From assembly GCA_964545475.1 (NCBI GenBank), contig CAZJGG010000034.1:1-31834 (forward strand): a DNA stretch of 31,834 nucleotides, given 5' to 3'. The notes beneath the pieces were generated by a model. It was not told the DNA's origin, did no database searches, and saw nothing but the letters and a program-made list of their open reading frames with translations. Within the stretch, counting starts at the first letter, position 1, and each line of letters starts with the position of its first letter. This DNA comes from CAZJGG01 sp964545475 (GTDB lineage Bacteria; Bacillota; Clostridia; Lachnospirales; JAISER01). This document shows positions 9,746-20,500 of this stretch, piece by piece. A program made the translations under genes and the position numbers.

Positions 9746-9783
9746 ACTATTTGTAGCATTGTAACACAATCGTTACAAATAGT
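9746..9783. promoter_or_regulatory. Candidate operator palindrome upstream of the plus-strand surface operon
   Basis: The outer arms ACTATTTGTA (9746-9755) and TACAAATAGT (9774-9783) are perfectly complementary. Inside them a second dyad, ATTGT-AAC-ACAAT, spans 9758-9770. The site ends 24 bases before the -35 box at 9808, where a dimeric activator would be expected, though it also lies between divergent genes and could act on both. No regulator gene is present nearby, so the protein that binds is unknown. A decayed terminator hairpin is an alternative. Confidence 0.45.
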
Positions 9784-9807
9784 AAATATTATTTGTTGCT
9801 AATTATG

Positions 9808-9836
9808 TTGACTTTTAATGAAATTGATATTAAAAT
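9808..9836 (+). promoter_or_regulatory. Sigma-A promoter for the SLH/GLUG operon
   Basis: TTGACT at 9808-9813 and TAAAAT at 9831-9836 are separated by 17 bases, close to consensus. Transcription would start near 9843, leaving a leader of about 48 bases. This is the only strong promoter I see ahead of the three plus-strand surface genes. Confidence 0.7.
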
Positions 9837-9879
9837 GTATAAAAATAGAAATAATTAACGAAATTTGTTTAAATATTCA

Positions 9880-9886
9880 GGGGGTG
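9880..9886 (+). promoter_or_regulatory. Ribosome binding site that decides between two adjacent ATG codons
   Basis: AGGGGGTG precedes tandem ATGs at 9888 and 9891. Aligned to AGGAGGT, the site ends two bases before the first ATG and five before the second. The other surface genes here mostly leave four to nine bases, which favours 9891. Confidence 0.5.
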
Positions 9887-9890
9887 CATG

Positions 9891-12686
9891 ATGTATTTCA
9901 AAAAGATTATCTTAGTTTCGCTTTTTTTTATATTCTTATTATCAGTATGTAATGTTAATGCTTCTATAACATCTGATGATGTTAAAAACATTAAACGTAG
10001 CGAATTCTTTAAAATGATCGACTCCAAATTCATGTTTGAACACAAAACTCAAAAACGATTTATAGATGTTCCTTTGGAAAATCCTTTTTTTGATTTAACT
10101 GCGAAGCTTGCAGAAGCAGAGATAATAAGCGGTTACCCTGACAGAACCATTCGCCTTAATAACTATTTGACTTTTGAAGAAGCCGCAGTGATAGTATCTA
10201 AAGCTTTTAGTATAGAATGGCAAAAAGATGATAAATACGCTTTAACATCCGGTACTCAAAAATTCTGGTCAGAACCCTACATATCTTTATTAATATCAAA
10301 CGATATAGCATATCCAAGCATAAATAAACAACTTAATACAAAGCCTTTAACTCATCAAGAGGCTGTTGAAATGATAAATAAAGCAGTAGGTACTGTTTTT
10401 AGCAAACCTGGTTTTTATGATTCAAAGAAAAAATATGAGAATTTGCTTATTAACACTTCAGGAGTCACATTGAAAAATGGCGTTATAGACGGAACGGTTA
10501 TAATAAGCGAGGGGGTTAAAGACGGCACAGTCTCATTTATCAATACATCGGTTAATAACCGAATAATCGTACGTGGAGGCGGGAATTCCGGCTTAACTAT
10601 AACAGGAGGTAAAGGGATAAATAAAATTATATTAAATAAGGTGCACAAAAAGGTCTATAGGCTTATTTCGGATAAAGATGCATATATAGATGAATTATCT
10701 ATGGAAAAAAACATTGGAAATGTTTATATAAACGCATATATTAAAAATGTTTATATTACTGGTGAAAGTCCTGTTTGGTTTGAAGTGGGGAAAATTGAAA
10801 ATTTATTTGTTGAAAATGATAATGCTTGGGTTCATATTTTAGAAAATGCAAGTGTTGAAAACATTATTGTTACAGGTAAAAACGCTAAAGTTATAAATAG
10901 CGAAAATAAATCTAAAGCAACTTCAATAGATTATTCAACAAATGGTGAAAAAAATAATTCAAATCCATATTATAGCATAGATGACAGAAATACCAGTGTT
11001 CTTACCGGAGATGGAAATAACGACGAAGAGTCCAATGAGGAAATCCCTTCTTTAGATATATCTATAAAAATAAGTAATCTCTCACGGAAATCTGGGGAGA
11101 TTTATACAGGCGATACTCTAATCTGTAAAAGCTCTATACGATCAAACTATCAATGGCTAAGAGACGGATCCATAATTCCTGATGCTACGACCAGTGAATA
11201 TAAAACCGAAATATATGACGAAGGTTGTACTATATCAGTTAAAGCTACCGCAAAACATAACAATAGTATTACAACAATAAGTAACCCTACAAGCAAAGTT
11301 ATACCTTTGGCAGATGTAATAATCACTAATGACAACAGAACAGGCAATGAGGTTTATATATTAGACGAATTGAAAGCGAATGTTTTTATAAGACTGCGTA
11401 CAGATACAGAACCAATAATAAGTTATAAATGGAAAAGAAACGGCGAATACATTGAAAATGCGCTGAATGAAACATATAAAATAGCAAAAGAGGATTTAGG
11501 AAAGACAATTAGTATAGAAGTGTCTTTTAATGGGGAATTTGATTATATAAAAGAGAGCATTCAAACTGCTTTTATTCAGGATATACATTTTGATGCAGTA
11601 ATTTTAAACTTGACTAGGCAATCGGGAGATATTTATAAAAATGATTCATTGTCCGTTAGCGGCTCGTTTTATACTGACCCGGCAGATATTCCGGTAATAT
11701 CTTATCAATGGAAACTTAACGGTATAGACATTACAGGGGCTAATGAATTGCATTACAATGTTAGCAACATCGATGAATGCGGCGTATTGCAGGCTGAAAT
11801 TAAAGTTTATTTTGAAGAAGCAAATTTAACCTATTTTTTTTATACAGAGGAAATAACAGTTATTTCTTTTGATATTAATCTAGAAAATTTCAGCAGAAAG
11901 TCGGGAAATTATTTCATAGGTGACGAAATTGGAGTTCAATGTAATTTTACTGTAAAACCTAATGTTGCCCCCTCTGTAACATATCAGTGGAAAAGAAACG
12001 GGGCTGATATTAATGGAGCGACTTATAGTTATTATAAAATATCGGACGAAGATGAAGGAACTCAATTATCCTGCGAAGTTTATATCTTTGACGATAAGCA
12101 ATTTCTAAAGGAAAGCGAAAAAACACCGGAAATTCTTTGTCTGATTGTTCTGCAGATAAATAATACAGAAAGAATCACTGGAAATAATTACCTTATGGAT
12201 ACATTAGATGCTGAATATTCATTGAGAGAAACTCCTCTGGTAACCCCTTTTATTTCATTTCAATGGAAAAGAAACGGACAAAACATTATTGGTGCAACCC
12301 AAAAAAGCTATAAAATAACTTTAGAGGACGTAGGTCAGGAAATTTCGGTCATGGTGTTAATCACCGGAAGCGAATCCTCCTATAGAAGTGCAGCCTTAAA
12401 CGAATTTCCCAGTATAGGGATGTTAGCGGAATATCTGCCAAGAATAATAAAAAATGGTGTTCACATTGGCGGAAAGATAAGATTGAATATACTAAATAAT
12501 AATTTTAAGTCGGAATATAAATATACTGTGTCAAATAGTACGACAATTCTCGACGTTTCTGCCCAAGTTAACTTAACGGACGAAGCAAATATAAAGTATA
12601 CAAAAAACGGAGATTATGTAACAATAACGGTTTATGAACAGGATGGCAACAGAAAAATTGAGGAATTTACATTAAAACTTGAATAG
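9891..12686 (+). CDS. SLH-domain wall-anchored protein with beta-helix region and five Ig-like repeats
   Basis: This is a 931-residue protein (932 if translation starts at 9888) with a signal peptide (MYFKKIILVSLFFIFLLSVCNVNA). Residues ~55-165 contain two S-layer homology modules (FIDVPLENPFFDLTAKLAEA, IISGYPDRTIRLNNYLTFEE, and a weaker second copy), which typically bind pyruvylated secondary wall polymer. Residues ~175-350 are strand-rich, with short N-x-V-I/N-x-Y-I phrases like a small beta-helix or stalk. Five Ig-like repeats span ~390-843, each with a core such as YQWKRNGADINGATYSYYKI and a lead-in like LSRKSGEIYTGDTL. The last ~85 residues (EYKYTVSNSTTILDVSAQV...) resemble a cadherin-like sandwich. 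It is first in an operon whose next gene starts 14 bases after its stop. As the only SLH protein here, it is the likely surface tether for the two GLUG proteins downstream. Confidence 0.9.
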   Translation: MYFKKIILVSLFFIFLLSVCNVNASITSDDVKNIKRSEFFKMIDSKFMFEHKTQKRFIDVPLENPFFDLTAKLAEAEIISGYPDRTIRLNNYLTFEEAAVIVSKAFSIEWQKDDKYALTSGTQKFWSEPYISLLISNDIAYPSINKQLNTKPLTHQEAVEMINKAVGTVFSKPGFYDSKKKYENLLINTSGVTLKNGVIDGTVIISEGVKDGTVSFINTSVNNRIIVRGGGNSGLTITGGKGINKIILNKVHKKVYRLISDKDAYIDELSMEKNIGNVYINAYIKNVYITGESPVWFEVGKIENLFVENDNAWVHILENASVENIIVTGKNAKVINSENKSKATSIDYSTNGEKNNSNPYYSIDDRNTSVLTGDGNNDEESNEEIPSLDISIKISNLSRKSGEIYTGDTLICKSSIRSNYQWLRDGSIIPDATTSEYKTEIYDEGCTISVKATAKHNNSITTISNPTSKVIPLADVIITNDNRTGNEVYILDELKANVFIRLRTDTEPIISYKWKRNGEYIENALNETYKIAKEDLGKTISIEVSFNGEFDYIKESIQTAFIQDIHFDAVILNLTRQSGDIYKNDSLSVSGSFYTDPADIPVISYQWKLNGIDITGANELHYNVSNIDECGVLQAEIKVYFEEANLTYFFYTEEITVISFDINLENFSRKSGNYFIGDEIGVQCNFTVKPNVAPSVTYQWKRNGADINGATYSYYKISDEDEGTQLSCEVYIFDDKQFLKESEKTPEILCLIVLQINNTERITGNNYLMDTLDAEYSLRETPLVTPFISFQWKRNGQNIIGATQKSYKITLEDVGQEISVMVLITGSESSYRSAALNEFPSIGMLAEYLPRIIKNGVHIGGKIRLNILNNNFKSEYKYTVSNSTTILDVSAQVNLTDEANIKYTKNGDYVTITVYEQDGNRKIEEFTLKLE

Positions 12687-12700
12687 GGTGGTTAAAGCTT

Positions 12701-15700
12701 ATGAAGAAAGGGATGCTTTGTTTTTCAATAGCTATTTTTGTTGCATCGTTCTTTGCACTTTTTATAAAAGTTGATCTAAAAGGTAATACAAATGTTGAAA
12801 TACTTTCTTTTGCACCCTTTGATCAACAAGGCATTTTTGACAAAATTGTTCAAAAAGGTGTTGAGTTGGATGAACTTGGTTTACCGGAAACTCTATTCGG
12901 AGCTACGGAAGGTGATGTAATTGTTGTTGAAGGCATAACATGGTTTGCAGAACCAGAATATAACCCGGATGAAGTAGGGAGTTATATGTTTTCTGCTTAT
13001 CTGCCAATGGGGTACGAATTTGATGGTATTTTACGGGCATATATAACGGTAGGCAGTGAGTCAGAATTAATGCCATTGGGCCTTTGTAACACAGAAACAA
13101 CTTCAACCCCCATCACTTTATCAACAGGGTCGGATCTATATAGCTTTTCCTATAATTTTAACAATGGATATATAGATAAAATACTTAATTTGCAAAATTC
13201 TTCGGCTATAGTTGAACTTGCGGATAATATTGATCTAGTAAATTTTAAATATTCCAACGGCGGAATAGGTTTCCAGCCTATAGGCACATACACAAAACCC
13301 TTTGACGGATATTTTGACGGCAAAGGTCACTTTATTGAAAATCTCTTAATAAACGATATAAATGGAAGTAATCAAGGTTTATTCGGGTTTATAAGCAATG
13401 CAAGAGTTGAAAACTTAGCAGTAATTAATGCGGATATATCAGGCGGAGATAATGTCGGAATAATTGCCGGAAATGCGGAAGAAAGTATAATTACAAACTG
13501 CTTTGCCACCGGCAATATTTTCTCAAACAGCTACACAGGAGGAATTTCCGGATTTATTAATAACAGCAGTATTTTAGACAGTTATTCACAATGTTATTTA
13601 TCCAGTAAAGGGGTTTGCATAGGGGGGATTGTAGGTTTTGCTGAAAACAGCAGTAATATTTCAAGCAGTTATTCTATTGGAAATGTGACCGGGATGAGTA
13701 ATGCAGGAGGAATTGCCGGCGAAGTTTCCGCCAGCAATATTTCTAATTGTGCGGCATTAAATGAATTTGTGTTTTCAAATACACAAAGCGGGAGAATAGC
13801 AGGCGAAAGGGATTATAACTCATTTTTTAATAATAACGCAGCTTTTAATTTAATGAAAAGCCAAGATAATGTATTTTTTATAGGAGATGGCGGAAATGAT
13901 ATTAATGGTTTGACCGTATCGGCATTAGAATTGCAAAATAATATGAACAATGTTTTTTCGGAAAAATTTATTGACCCTCAATGGGTTTATTTTACGGGTT
14001 GCCTTCCTGTTCTTGGAGCTATTAATCAAAGTATTCAGCCGCATGCAATTCCTGATTATATTTTAAATGCAAAAGGAAATTTTGATGGGTTTGGTACGGA
14101 GGATTTTCCCTTTTTAATACAAAGCGAAGATGACCTTTTGCTCTTGTCTGAATTTATAAACAACGGTGTATATCCGTTTTATGAAGCTGAAACGTATTTT
14201 AAGCTTGAAACAAACCTTGACTTAAACGGACATGATTATCAACCTATAGGGAGCAGCTCATATCCTTTTAAAGGAAAGTTTGACGGTAACGGAAATGTGA
14301 TTGAAAATTTGACAATGATAAACCCTGAAATAAGCTATCAAGGTTTGTTTGGTTATGCCGAAAACGCTGTAGTTAAAAATTTAGGCATAAAATCATTTAA
14401 TATTGAAGGGTATGATTATCAGGGTGCTTTGGCGGGGTTTGTAAGAAGTTGCCAAATCTTTAACTGTTATTCAGTGGGAAGTATTTTAGGGAAAAACTAT
14501 ATCGGCGGTATTATTGGTAAAAGCAGCGGTAGCTCAATTTCTGATTGTTACTCTGCGAGTAATATTACAGGAAACGTATGTGTCGGAGGGATAATTGGAC
14601 AGACAGACAGCGGGAGCGTTACAAGCTGCTATGCAAGCGGAGACGTTTATGCCAACGGATATGCAGGAGGTTTAATTGGAGAGCAGGTTGCAGGGGGAAC
14701 AGTTGCTTTGTGCGCCGCTTTCAACGGTACAGTTTCATCTCAGACTTTTTCCGGCCGAATATTAGGCAGAGTTGGAGAAAACCCAGCTCTTAATGATAAT
14801 ATCGCTTATAAATATATAAAAAATAATAGTGGAGGAATTTTTGCTGATGGAAATCTTTCAGACTTGAACGGATTGAGTTTATTGTCTGAAGATATTACAC
14901 AAGACAGAAATAATATATTATCTCAAAGATTTGGCATTAATAGCTGGTTAATCTCCCCGGGAATGCTTCCTATTCTTAAGCTTTTTGCTACCGATATGCA
15001 GCCAGAATCAATGCCCATACATATTAACCAGTCTGTAATAGCGCTTAGCGGAACAGGAGAGGAAGACTCACCTTATCTAATAAATAATGAACAGGATATG
15101 GCTGTTTTTGCAACTCTTATAAACGACGGCGTTTCGCCTTATTCCGATACTGGAAAATGCTTTAAGCTACTCAATGACATTAATATGGAAAAGTATTCAT
15201 CTGGCTCGGGCTTTAATCCTATAGGCAATGAAGAAAATAAATTTAGCGGTATATTTGACGGGAATGGAAAATCAGTTTTAAATATATCAATTAATCGTAT
15301 AAATGAGGACTACCAAGGTTTTTTTGGTTATACGGATACGGCTGAAATAAATAACTTAAGTTTAACTAATTGCAAGATTTCTGGAAAAAACTTTGTAGGG
15401 GGATTAGTAGGTTACGGCTATTACACAAAGATAAACAATTGTTATGTTGATGGTTTTGTTGGTGGTATAAACTATGTTGGTGGATTGGCAGGATATGTTT
15501 TTACCTTGAGTAATGTAAACGGTTGTCTTTCAAAAGCCAATGTAGAGGGTGAGCTATACATTGGAGGAATTGCCGGTTATACAATTTATAATTGTTCGTT
15601 AACAAACAGCTATACGACTGGGAAAGTTAATGGAAACAGCTATATAGGTGGAATTGTTGGAAATTTAATTAATACAAGTTCAATATCGAACTGCTATTCA

Positions 15701-17551
15701 GCTTCTGAAATAACAGGTATTGAAAAAACAGGCGGGATTGCTGGAGAAATTAACAACAACTCTTCTATAAAAAATTGTGCCGGGCTTAATGTATTTATTG
15801 GAGGTGTATCAGATAACGGGCGCATAGCAGGAAGAAAAAACACCGGATCGCTTTCAAATAATATAGGCTTCGTAGGCGTTATTAATGGAAGCGGTAATTT
15901 TTTCAGCGGAAACGATGACGTTGATATTGACGGACAAGCTATAACTGCTGAAAGTATCATTGACGGATCACAATTATTTTCAAATCTATTTCCCCAGCCG
16001 GAATGGAAGTGGGTCTCAAATGGGCTACCTATGCTGAGTGGTATAAAAGACTCTTATCAATCTGCACAAATGCCATCGCATATTAAAGGCCTAAGGGGTA
16101 ATGGAGATAGTATAAATCCTTATATAATTGACTGTGAAGATGATTTTGTTCTTATGGCAGGTCTAATAAATTATAATATCATACCATATTCAAATTCCAG
16201 CACGCATTACATAGTTACCAATACAATTGATTTGGAAAATATAAAATGGACTCCTGTCGGCACAGAAGAAAACCCTTTTAAAGGAAAGTTTAACGGAAAT
16301 GGAAATGTCATTTTAAACTTGTACGTTAATAAGCAACAATTAAATAATCAGGGGCTATTTGGGGTTATAAGCGGGGCTTATATAGAAAATTTAGGCGTGA
16401 AAAATTGTTATGTGGCCGGAAACTTAAACACAGGAGCAATTGCAGGAATAACTTCTGGCAGCATCATAACAAACTGCTATACAACCGGGTGGGTTGCAGG
16501 TTCTATCAATACAGGCGGTATTACCGGGCTTGCTGACAATGGTTCTGAAATAAAGCATTGCTATTCTGCAGCTCAAATTGCAGGAGGTGACTACACAGGA
16601 GGAGTATCCGGTAATATAAATCTTGCAAAGATTTATGAGAGCTATTCCGTTGGGTTAGTAAAAGGTGATAATTATGTAGGAGGTCTTTCAGGAAGTATCG
16701 CTGAAAGTTCTATAATAAATTGCACTGCACTTAACCAGTCCGTAATAGGAACAAATAATACAGGAAGGATAACAGGTGGAATAACGGGAAACGGTGGGTT
16801 AGCCTGTTATGCCTATATGAACATGACCGGAGACAGCAGATATGAGCAGTTTTACTCTTTAGATACAGTAAACGTAGGGGTAAATAAAAAGCATGGTGAA
16901 AGCATTACAAATGACCAACTAACAGACAGTTTGTTTTGGCAAGGAATTTTTGGCTCACAGAACTGGATTATTAGTGACAAGAAGCTTCCTATTGTTAAAA
17001 CATCACAGGGTATAGTTTTAGATGGACAAGAAAGTGCAATACCGTTTCATTTAGCAGATTACAGTACCGCTTTTGAACCGGTTTTGTCACCTCTAAAAAT
17101 TGAAAGCTGCGAAGTAAATAATTCTGTTACTGTAAAATTAAGCGGAATAAATGTAAATGATTTTAAAGACACAAGCTGGTCAATTATTTCACCTGATTAT
17201 GGGGTCACTCTTACATATAAAAGCAAAGAGGAAGCAGTTCTAAATATAGAGCCTGACTTTGTAGGAGAGGTTAAAGTCCGAATAGATACAACTGGAGTCG
17301 CTGCCGTTACTAAAGTGTTAAGCGTATATGTTCACATTCCTTACTCAGAAATTCCGGTACGCACCCTTTTATTTGGTTTTAAAGCTATTGATTTTGAACG
17401 TTTTATGAGTATGACTGATGAAGAAATAAATTCGAAATTCCCAAATACAAGCGAATATTATTTCAAAGACATTAACGGTAATTTCAGAAATAAAGATGGT
17501 GTGTTAGCCCCAAAAGAAGAGCTTCCGCCAGTTATTACATTTTTAAATTAA
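12701..17551 (+). CDS. Giant secreted GLUG-repeat surface protein, paralogue of the next gene
   Basis: This is a 1616-residue protein. GGTGG precedes the ATG by nine bases and the N-terminus is a signal peptide (MKKGMLCFSIAIFVASFFAL). Residues ~50-118 form a bacterial Ig-like domain of the L-P-x-x-L...W...P-E-Y-N-P...A-x-L-P-x-x-Y type. Four GLUG beta-helix blocks follow, beginning near 128, 456, 780 and 1130. Each has a G-x-x-x-x-P-Y/F-x-I lead, PIGxxxxPFxGxFDGNG, repeated YTGGISG/GGIAG rungs and a cap reading C-A-A-L-N...GRIxG. From ~1452 a short sandwich domain leads to a unique charged C-terminus (LLFGFKAIDFERFMSMTDEE). No enzyme motif, LPXTG or SLH is visible. The order of domains and the N-terminus match the 2039-residue neighbour, so the two arose by duplication. 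The likely role is an adhesin or structural fibre; the ligand is unknown. Confidence 0.9.
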   Translation: MKKGMLCFSIAIFVASFFALFIKVDLKGNTNVEILSFAPFDQQGIFDKIVQKGVELDELGLPETLFGATEGDVIVVEGITWFAEPEYNPDEVGSYMFSAYLPMGYEFDGILRAYITVGSESELMPLGLCNTETTSTPITLSTGSDLYSFSYNFNNGYIDKILNLQNSSAIVELADNIDLVNFKYSNGGIGFQPIGTYTKPFDGYFDGKGHFIENLLINDINGSNQGLFGFISNARVENLAVINADISGGDNVGIIAGNAEESIITNCFATGNIFSNSYTGGISGFINNSSILDSYSQCYLSSKGVCIGGIVGFAENSSNISSSYSIGNVTGMSNAGGIAGEVSASNISNCAALNEFVFSNTQSGRIAGERDYNSFFNNNAAFNLMKSQDNVFFIGDGGNDINGLTVSALELQNNMNNVFSEKFIDPQWVYFTGCLPVLGAINQSIQPHAIPDYILNAKGNFDGFGTEDFPFLIQSEDDLLLLSEFINNGVYPFYEAETYFKLETNLDLNGHDYQPIGSSSYPFKGKFDGNGNVIENLTMINPEISYQGLFGYAENAVVKNLGIKSFNIEGYDYQGALAGFVRSCQIFNCYSVGSILGKNYIGGIIGKSSGSSISDCYSASNITGNVCVGGIIGQTDSGSVTSCYASGDVYANGYAGGLIGEQVAGGTVALCAAFNGTVSSQTFSGRILGRVGENPALNDNIAYKYIKNNSGGIFADGNLSDLNGLSLLSEDITQDRNNILSQRFGINSWLISPGMLPILKLFATDMQPESMPIHINQSVIALSGTGEEDSPYLINNEQDMAVFATLINDGVSPYSDTGKCFKLLNDINMEKYSSGSGFNPIGNEENKFSGIFDGNGKSVLNISINRINEDYQGFFGYTDTAEINNLSLTNCKISGKNFVGGLVGYGYYTKINNCYVDGFVGGINYVGGLAGYVFTLSNVNGCLSKANVEGELYIGGIAGYTIYNCSLTNSYTTGKVNGNSYIGGIVGNLINTSSISNCYSASEITGIEKTGGIAGEINNNSSIKNCAGLNVFIGGVSDNGRIAGRKNTGSLSNNIGFVGVINGSGNFFSGNDDVDIDGQAITAESIIDGSQLFSNLFPQPEWKWVSNGLPMLSGIKDSYQSAQMPSHIKGLRGNGDSINPYIIDCEDDFVLMAGLINYNIIPYSNSSTHYIVTNTIDLENIKWTPVGTEENPFKGKFNGNGNVILNLYVNKQQLNNQGLFGVISGAYIENLGVKNCYVAGNLNTGAIAGITSGSIITNCYTTGWVAGSINTGGITGLADNGSEIKHCYSAAQIAGGDYTGGVSGNINLAKIYESYSVGLVKGDNYVGGLSGSIAESSIINCTALNQSVIGTNNTGRITGGITGNGGLACYAYMNMTGDSRYEQFYSLDTVNVGVNKKHGESITNDQLTDSLFWQGIFGSQNWIISDKKLPIVKTSQGIVLDGQESAIPFHLADYSTAFEPVLSPLKIESCEVNNSVTVKLSGINVNDFKDTSWSIISPDYGVTLTYKSKEEAVLNIEPDFVGEVKVRIDTTGVAAVTKVLSVYVHIPYSEIPVRTLLFGFKAIDFERFMSMTDEEINSKFPNTSEYYFKDINGNFRNKDGVLAPKEELPPVITFLN

Positions 17552-17587
17552 TTTAGTTCTTTAAAAGTATAATTAGGAGGAATCTGA

Positions 17588-20500
17588 ATGTTGAAAAGCT
17601 TCTTTTCATATTTATTGATTTTAGTAATTGTAGTAAGTTTAACAAACAATTATGTATATGGTGAAGAAATTTTACATGGAAGCGATGTGCAATTATTATC
17701 TCTTTTTCCGTTTGACCAGCCGGATTTTTTAGCAAAAGAGGTGTCACCAGGCACACATGAAAATGAATTATGCCTTCCTGATGAGATTATGGGAGCAACT
17801 TATAATGGAACAGTTCTGGTTAAAAATGTCGTATGGATAGCAGAGCCGGAATATAATCCGCTTGTTTACGGAGAATATGTATTTAAAGCTAAACTACCGG
17901 AAATATATAAATTTGATAAAGAGCTTATTGCTGTAATAACAGTAAAGGAACAATCAAAAACAAAATTTTCAAGCTTAATAATAGAACCTGCTGCTATTGA
18001 AATAGGTGACGCCGGACAGCTTCTTAGCTTTGCATCCAACTATAACCTCGGGTTTTTACACCATTTTTTAGCACTTAATGCAGAGTCCCCAATAAATGTT
18101 AAGTTAACAAAAGATATTGATTTTCACATGTTTTTTAATTCTAATACTGATATAAAATTTTCTCCTATAGGTCGTTTGAGCCTGAACATGCCTTTTATAG
18201 GTATTTTCGACGGTAATAATCACACTATTTCAAATTTATATATTAAAGAAACAGGAGCAAATAAAGCGGGTTTGTTCGGGGAAATCAGCGGTGATTCTAC
18301 AATTGTTAAAAACGTTGGAATTATTAACTGCAGAATTGAGGGAAACGGTTTAGCGGGCGGAATAACAGGAACTATAAGCAAAAAAGCAAAGGTTGTTAAC
18401 TGTTATGTAACAGGAGAAATTAGAGGCGGAGAAACGGGTGGGATTGCCGGATTAACCGACGGACTAAGCCTAATATCTAACTGTTATACAAAGGCAAATA
18501 TTAACAGTTCTGGTTATGCAGGGGGTATATCTGCAAGAGTTAACGATAGTAGTGTTGTTTTAAATTGTTATTCTACAGGAAATATTAGCGGAGGCGGCTG
18601 GACCGGAGGCATAGCCGGGCGAGTTAACGATGAGTGTAAGATTGAAAGCTGCTATGCAACAGGAGGAATTCAAGGAACCGCTAATGTAGGAGGTATAGCC
18701 GGTGCTATCCATGAAAGCGCTGAATTAACAAAATGCATTGCGTTAAATACATATATAAAAGGTCAGTCAAGCGTTGGTAGGGTTTTGGGAATAAATTATG
18801 ACAATAGCCAAAATCTCTTAAAGAATTGGGGACTTTACGGTATTAAGAATGGACTCGGGGTTTTAAATGCGAATGAAGGGGCAAATAATAACGATGGCGA
18901 TACAAAGTTAGCTGTTCAGTTTAAGGATTTAAACACGTGGGGCGAAGTTCTACCAAGTGTAAGCTGGTTGTTAGATATGGAATCAATGCCGTTATTGTAT
19001 AATACTGACAGTCAAACACTGTTAAACAGTCAAAATCCAACTATCCCTTCTCATATTTCAGGCTTAGCATTGGAATTTGAAGGAGGCGACGGAGTTAACT
19101 CACCTTTTGAAATAAACTCCGCATATCAATTAGTTAAATTGGCAGAGCTTGTAAATTCAAACGCTAAATATGGTATTAATAACGATGAATATTCAAATGC
19201 TTGGTATGTTTTAAAAGAAAATGTTGATTTTGAAAAGGTTGATGTTAATAAATTGTTTATCCCTATAGGAACAGAAGCAAACCCTTTTAAAGGAATTTTT
19301 GACGGTAACAATAAAACAATAAGCAATTTGACATACGAAAGTTCAGCGTTTAACACGGGTTTATTTGGTTGTATTAACGATGAATACGCCGTTGTAAAAG
19401 ACTTAGGTATTATAAACTGTAATATAAACGGAAAAGCCTATACGGGAGGAATTGCAGGAAAAGTTACAAACGCTGAAAGAATATCAAATTGCTTTGTTAT
19501 TGGTACAATTGTCGGAGAGATTAACACAGGCGGAATAGTAGGCGAAATATCTAACGTTTCTTCTATTAACGAGTGCTTTGTTAATGCAAAAGTTAAAGGA
19601 AGTACAAACGTCGGCGGAATTGCCGGAAGAGCCATTAATTCTATTATTAGTAATTCTTATACTGTTAATAAAGTTGAAGGCAATTCTGATGTTGGGGGAA
19701 TAATTGGTGTTTTAAACAGCGGACAAGTGATTAGCTGCTATTCGGCAGGAGCGATTGAGGCGCAGTTAAACGCTGGAGGTATTGCTGGCACGGTTCAAAA
19801 TAGTGCAACAATTTCCCAGTGTGCAGCGTTGAACCCAGCTATAACGACTAAAACTAACAATGGAAGAATTGCGGCAAGTATAAACTCAAGCACTTTAACC
19901 GGAAATATTGGTTTTGCCGGTACTGCATCAGATTTTAATTTAAATAAATTTAATGATATTGATGAAAATATAAAGAAAAACGGCTTAAGCGTAAATGCTG
20001 AAGAATTAAAGAGCCAAAGTGATACTGTGTTTCCGGCTGGGTTTCTAAGGTCTGAATGGATTTATGAATTTGGAACATTTCCTGTTCTTGCATCCATACC
20101 ATCCGGCGTACAAAGCAATGTTTTACAAGAGCATATAGTTGACAGTGATAGTATATTCAGAGGAAACGGAACAATTACTACTCCTTATTTAATTACAACA
20201 GCGGATGAACTTGTCAGCCTTGCTTCATTAGTTAACAATGGCATTGGTAACAATAACGAATACTCAAAAGCTCATTATATGCTTATGAATGATATTGATT
20301 TAAGTAACTACACAAATTCAGACGGTAAAAACAGCTGGATACCTATAGGACAAGAAGGAAATGAATTTAAAGGTACTTTTGATGGAAACGGCTATATAAT
20401 TTCAAATTTACTTATATCCCCTGATGTTTTGATAAATGCTAATAATTTAGGCTTATTTGGATATGTATACGGTGGAGTCATTAAAAACATTGGCATAAAA

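Noticed and set aside
14578..14793. Plus-strand Arg/Cys-rich open frame of 71 codons
   Set aside because: It is a shifted reading of the GLUG repeats, where GGA/GGC-rich codons become Arg and Cys codons.
17552..17587. TATAAT-like word ahead of the 2039-residue gene
   Set aside because: No acceptable -35 box lies 16-18 bases upstream; readthrough from the operon promoter is simpler.
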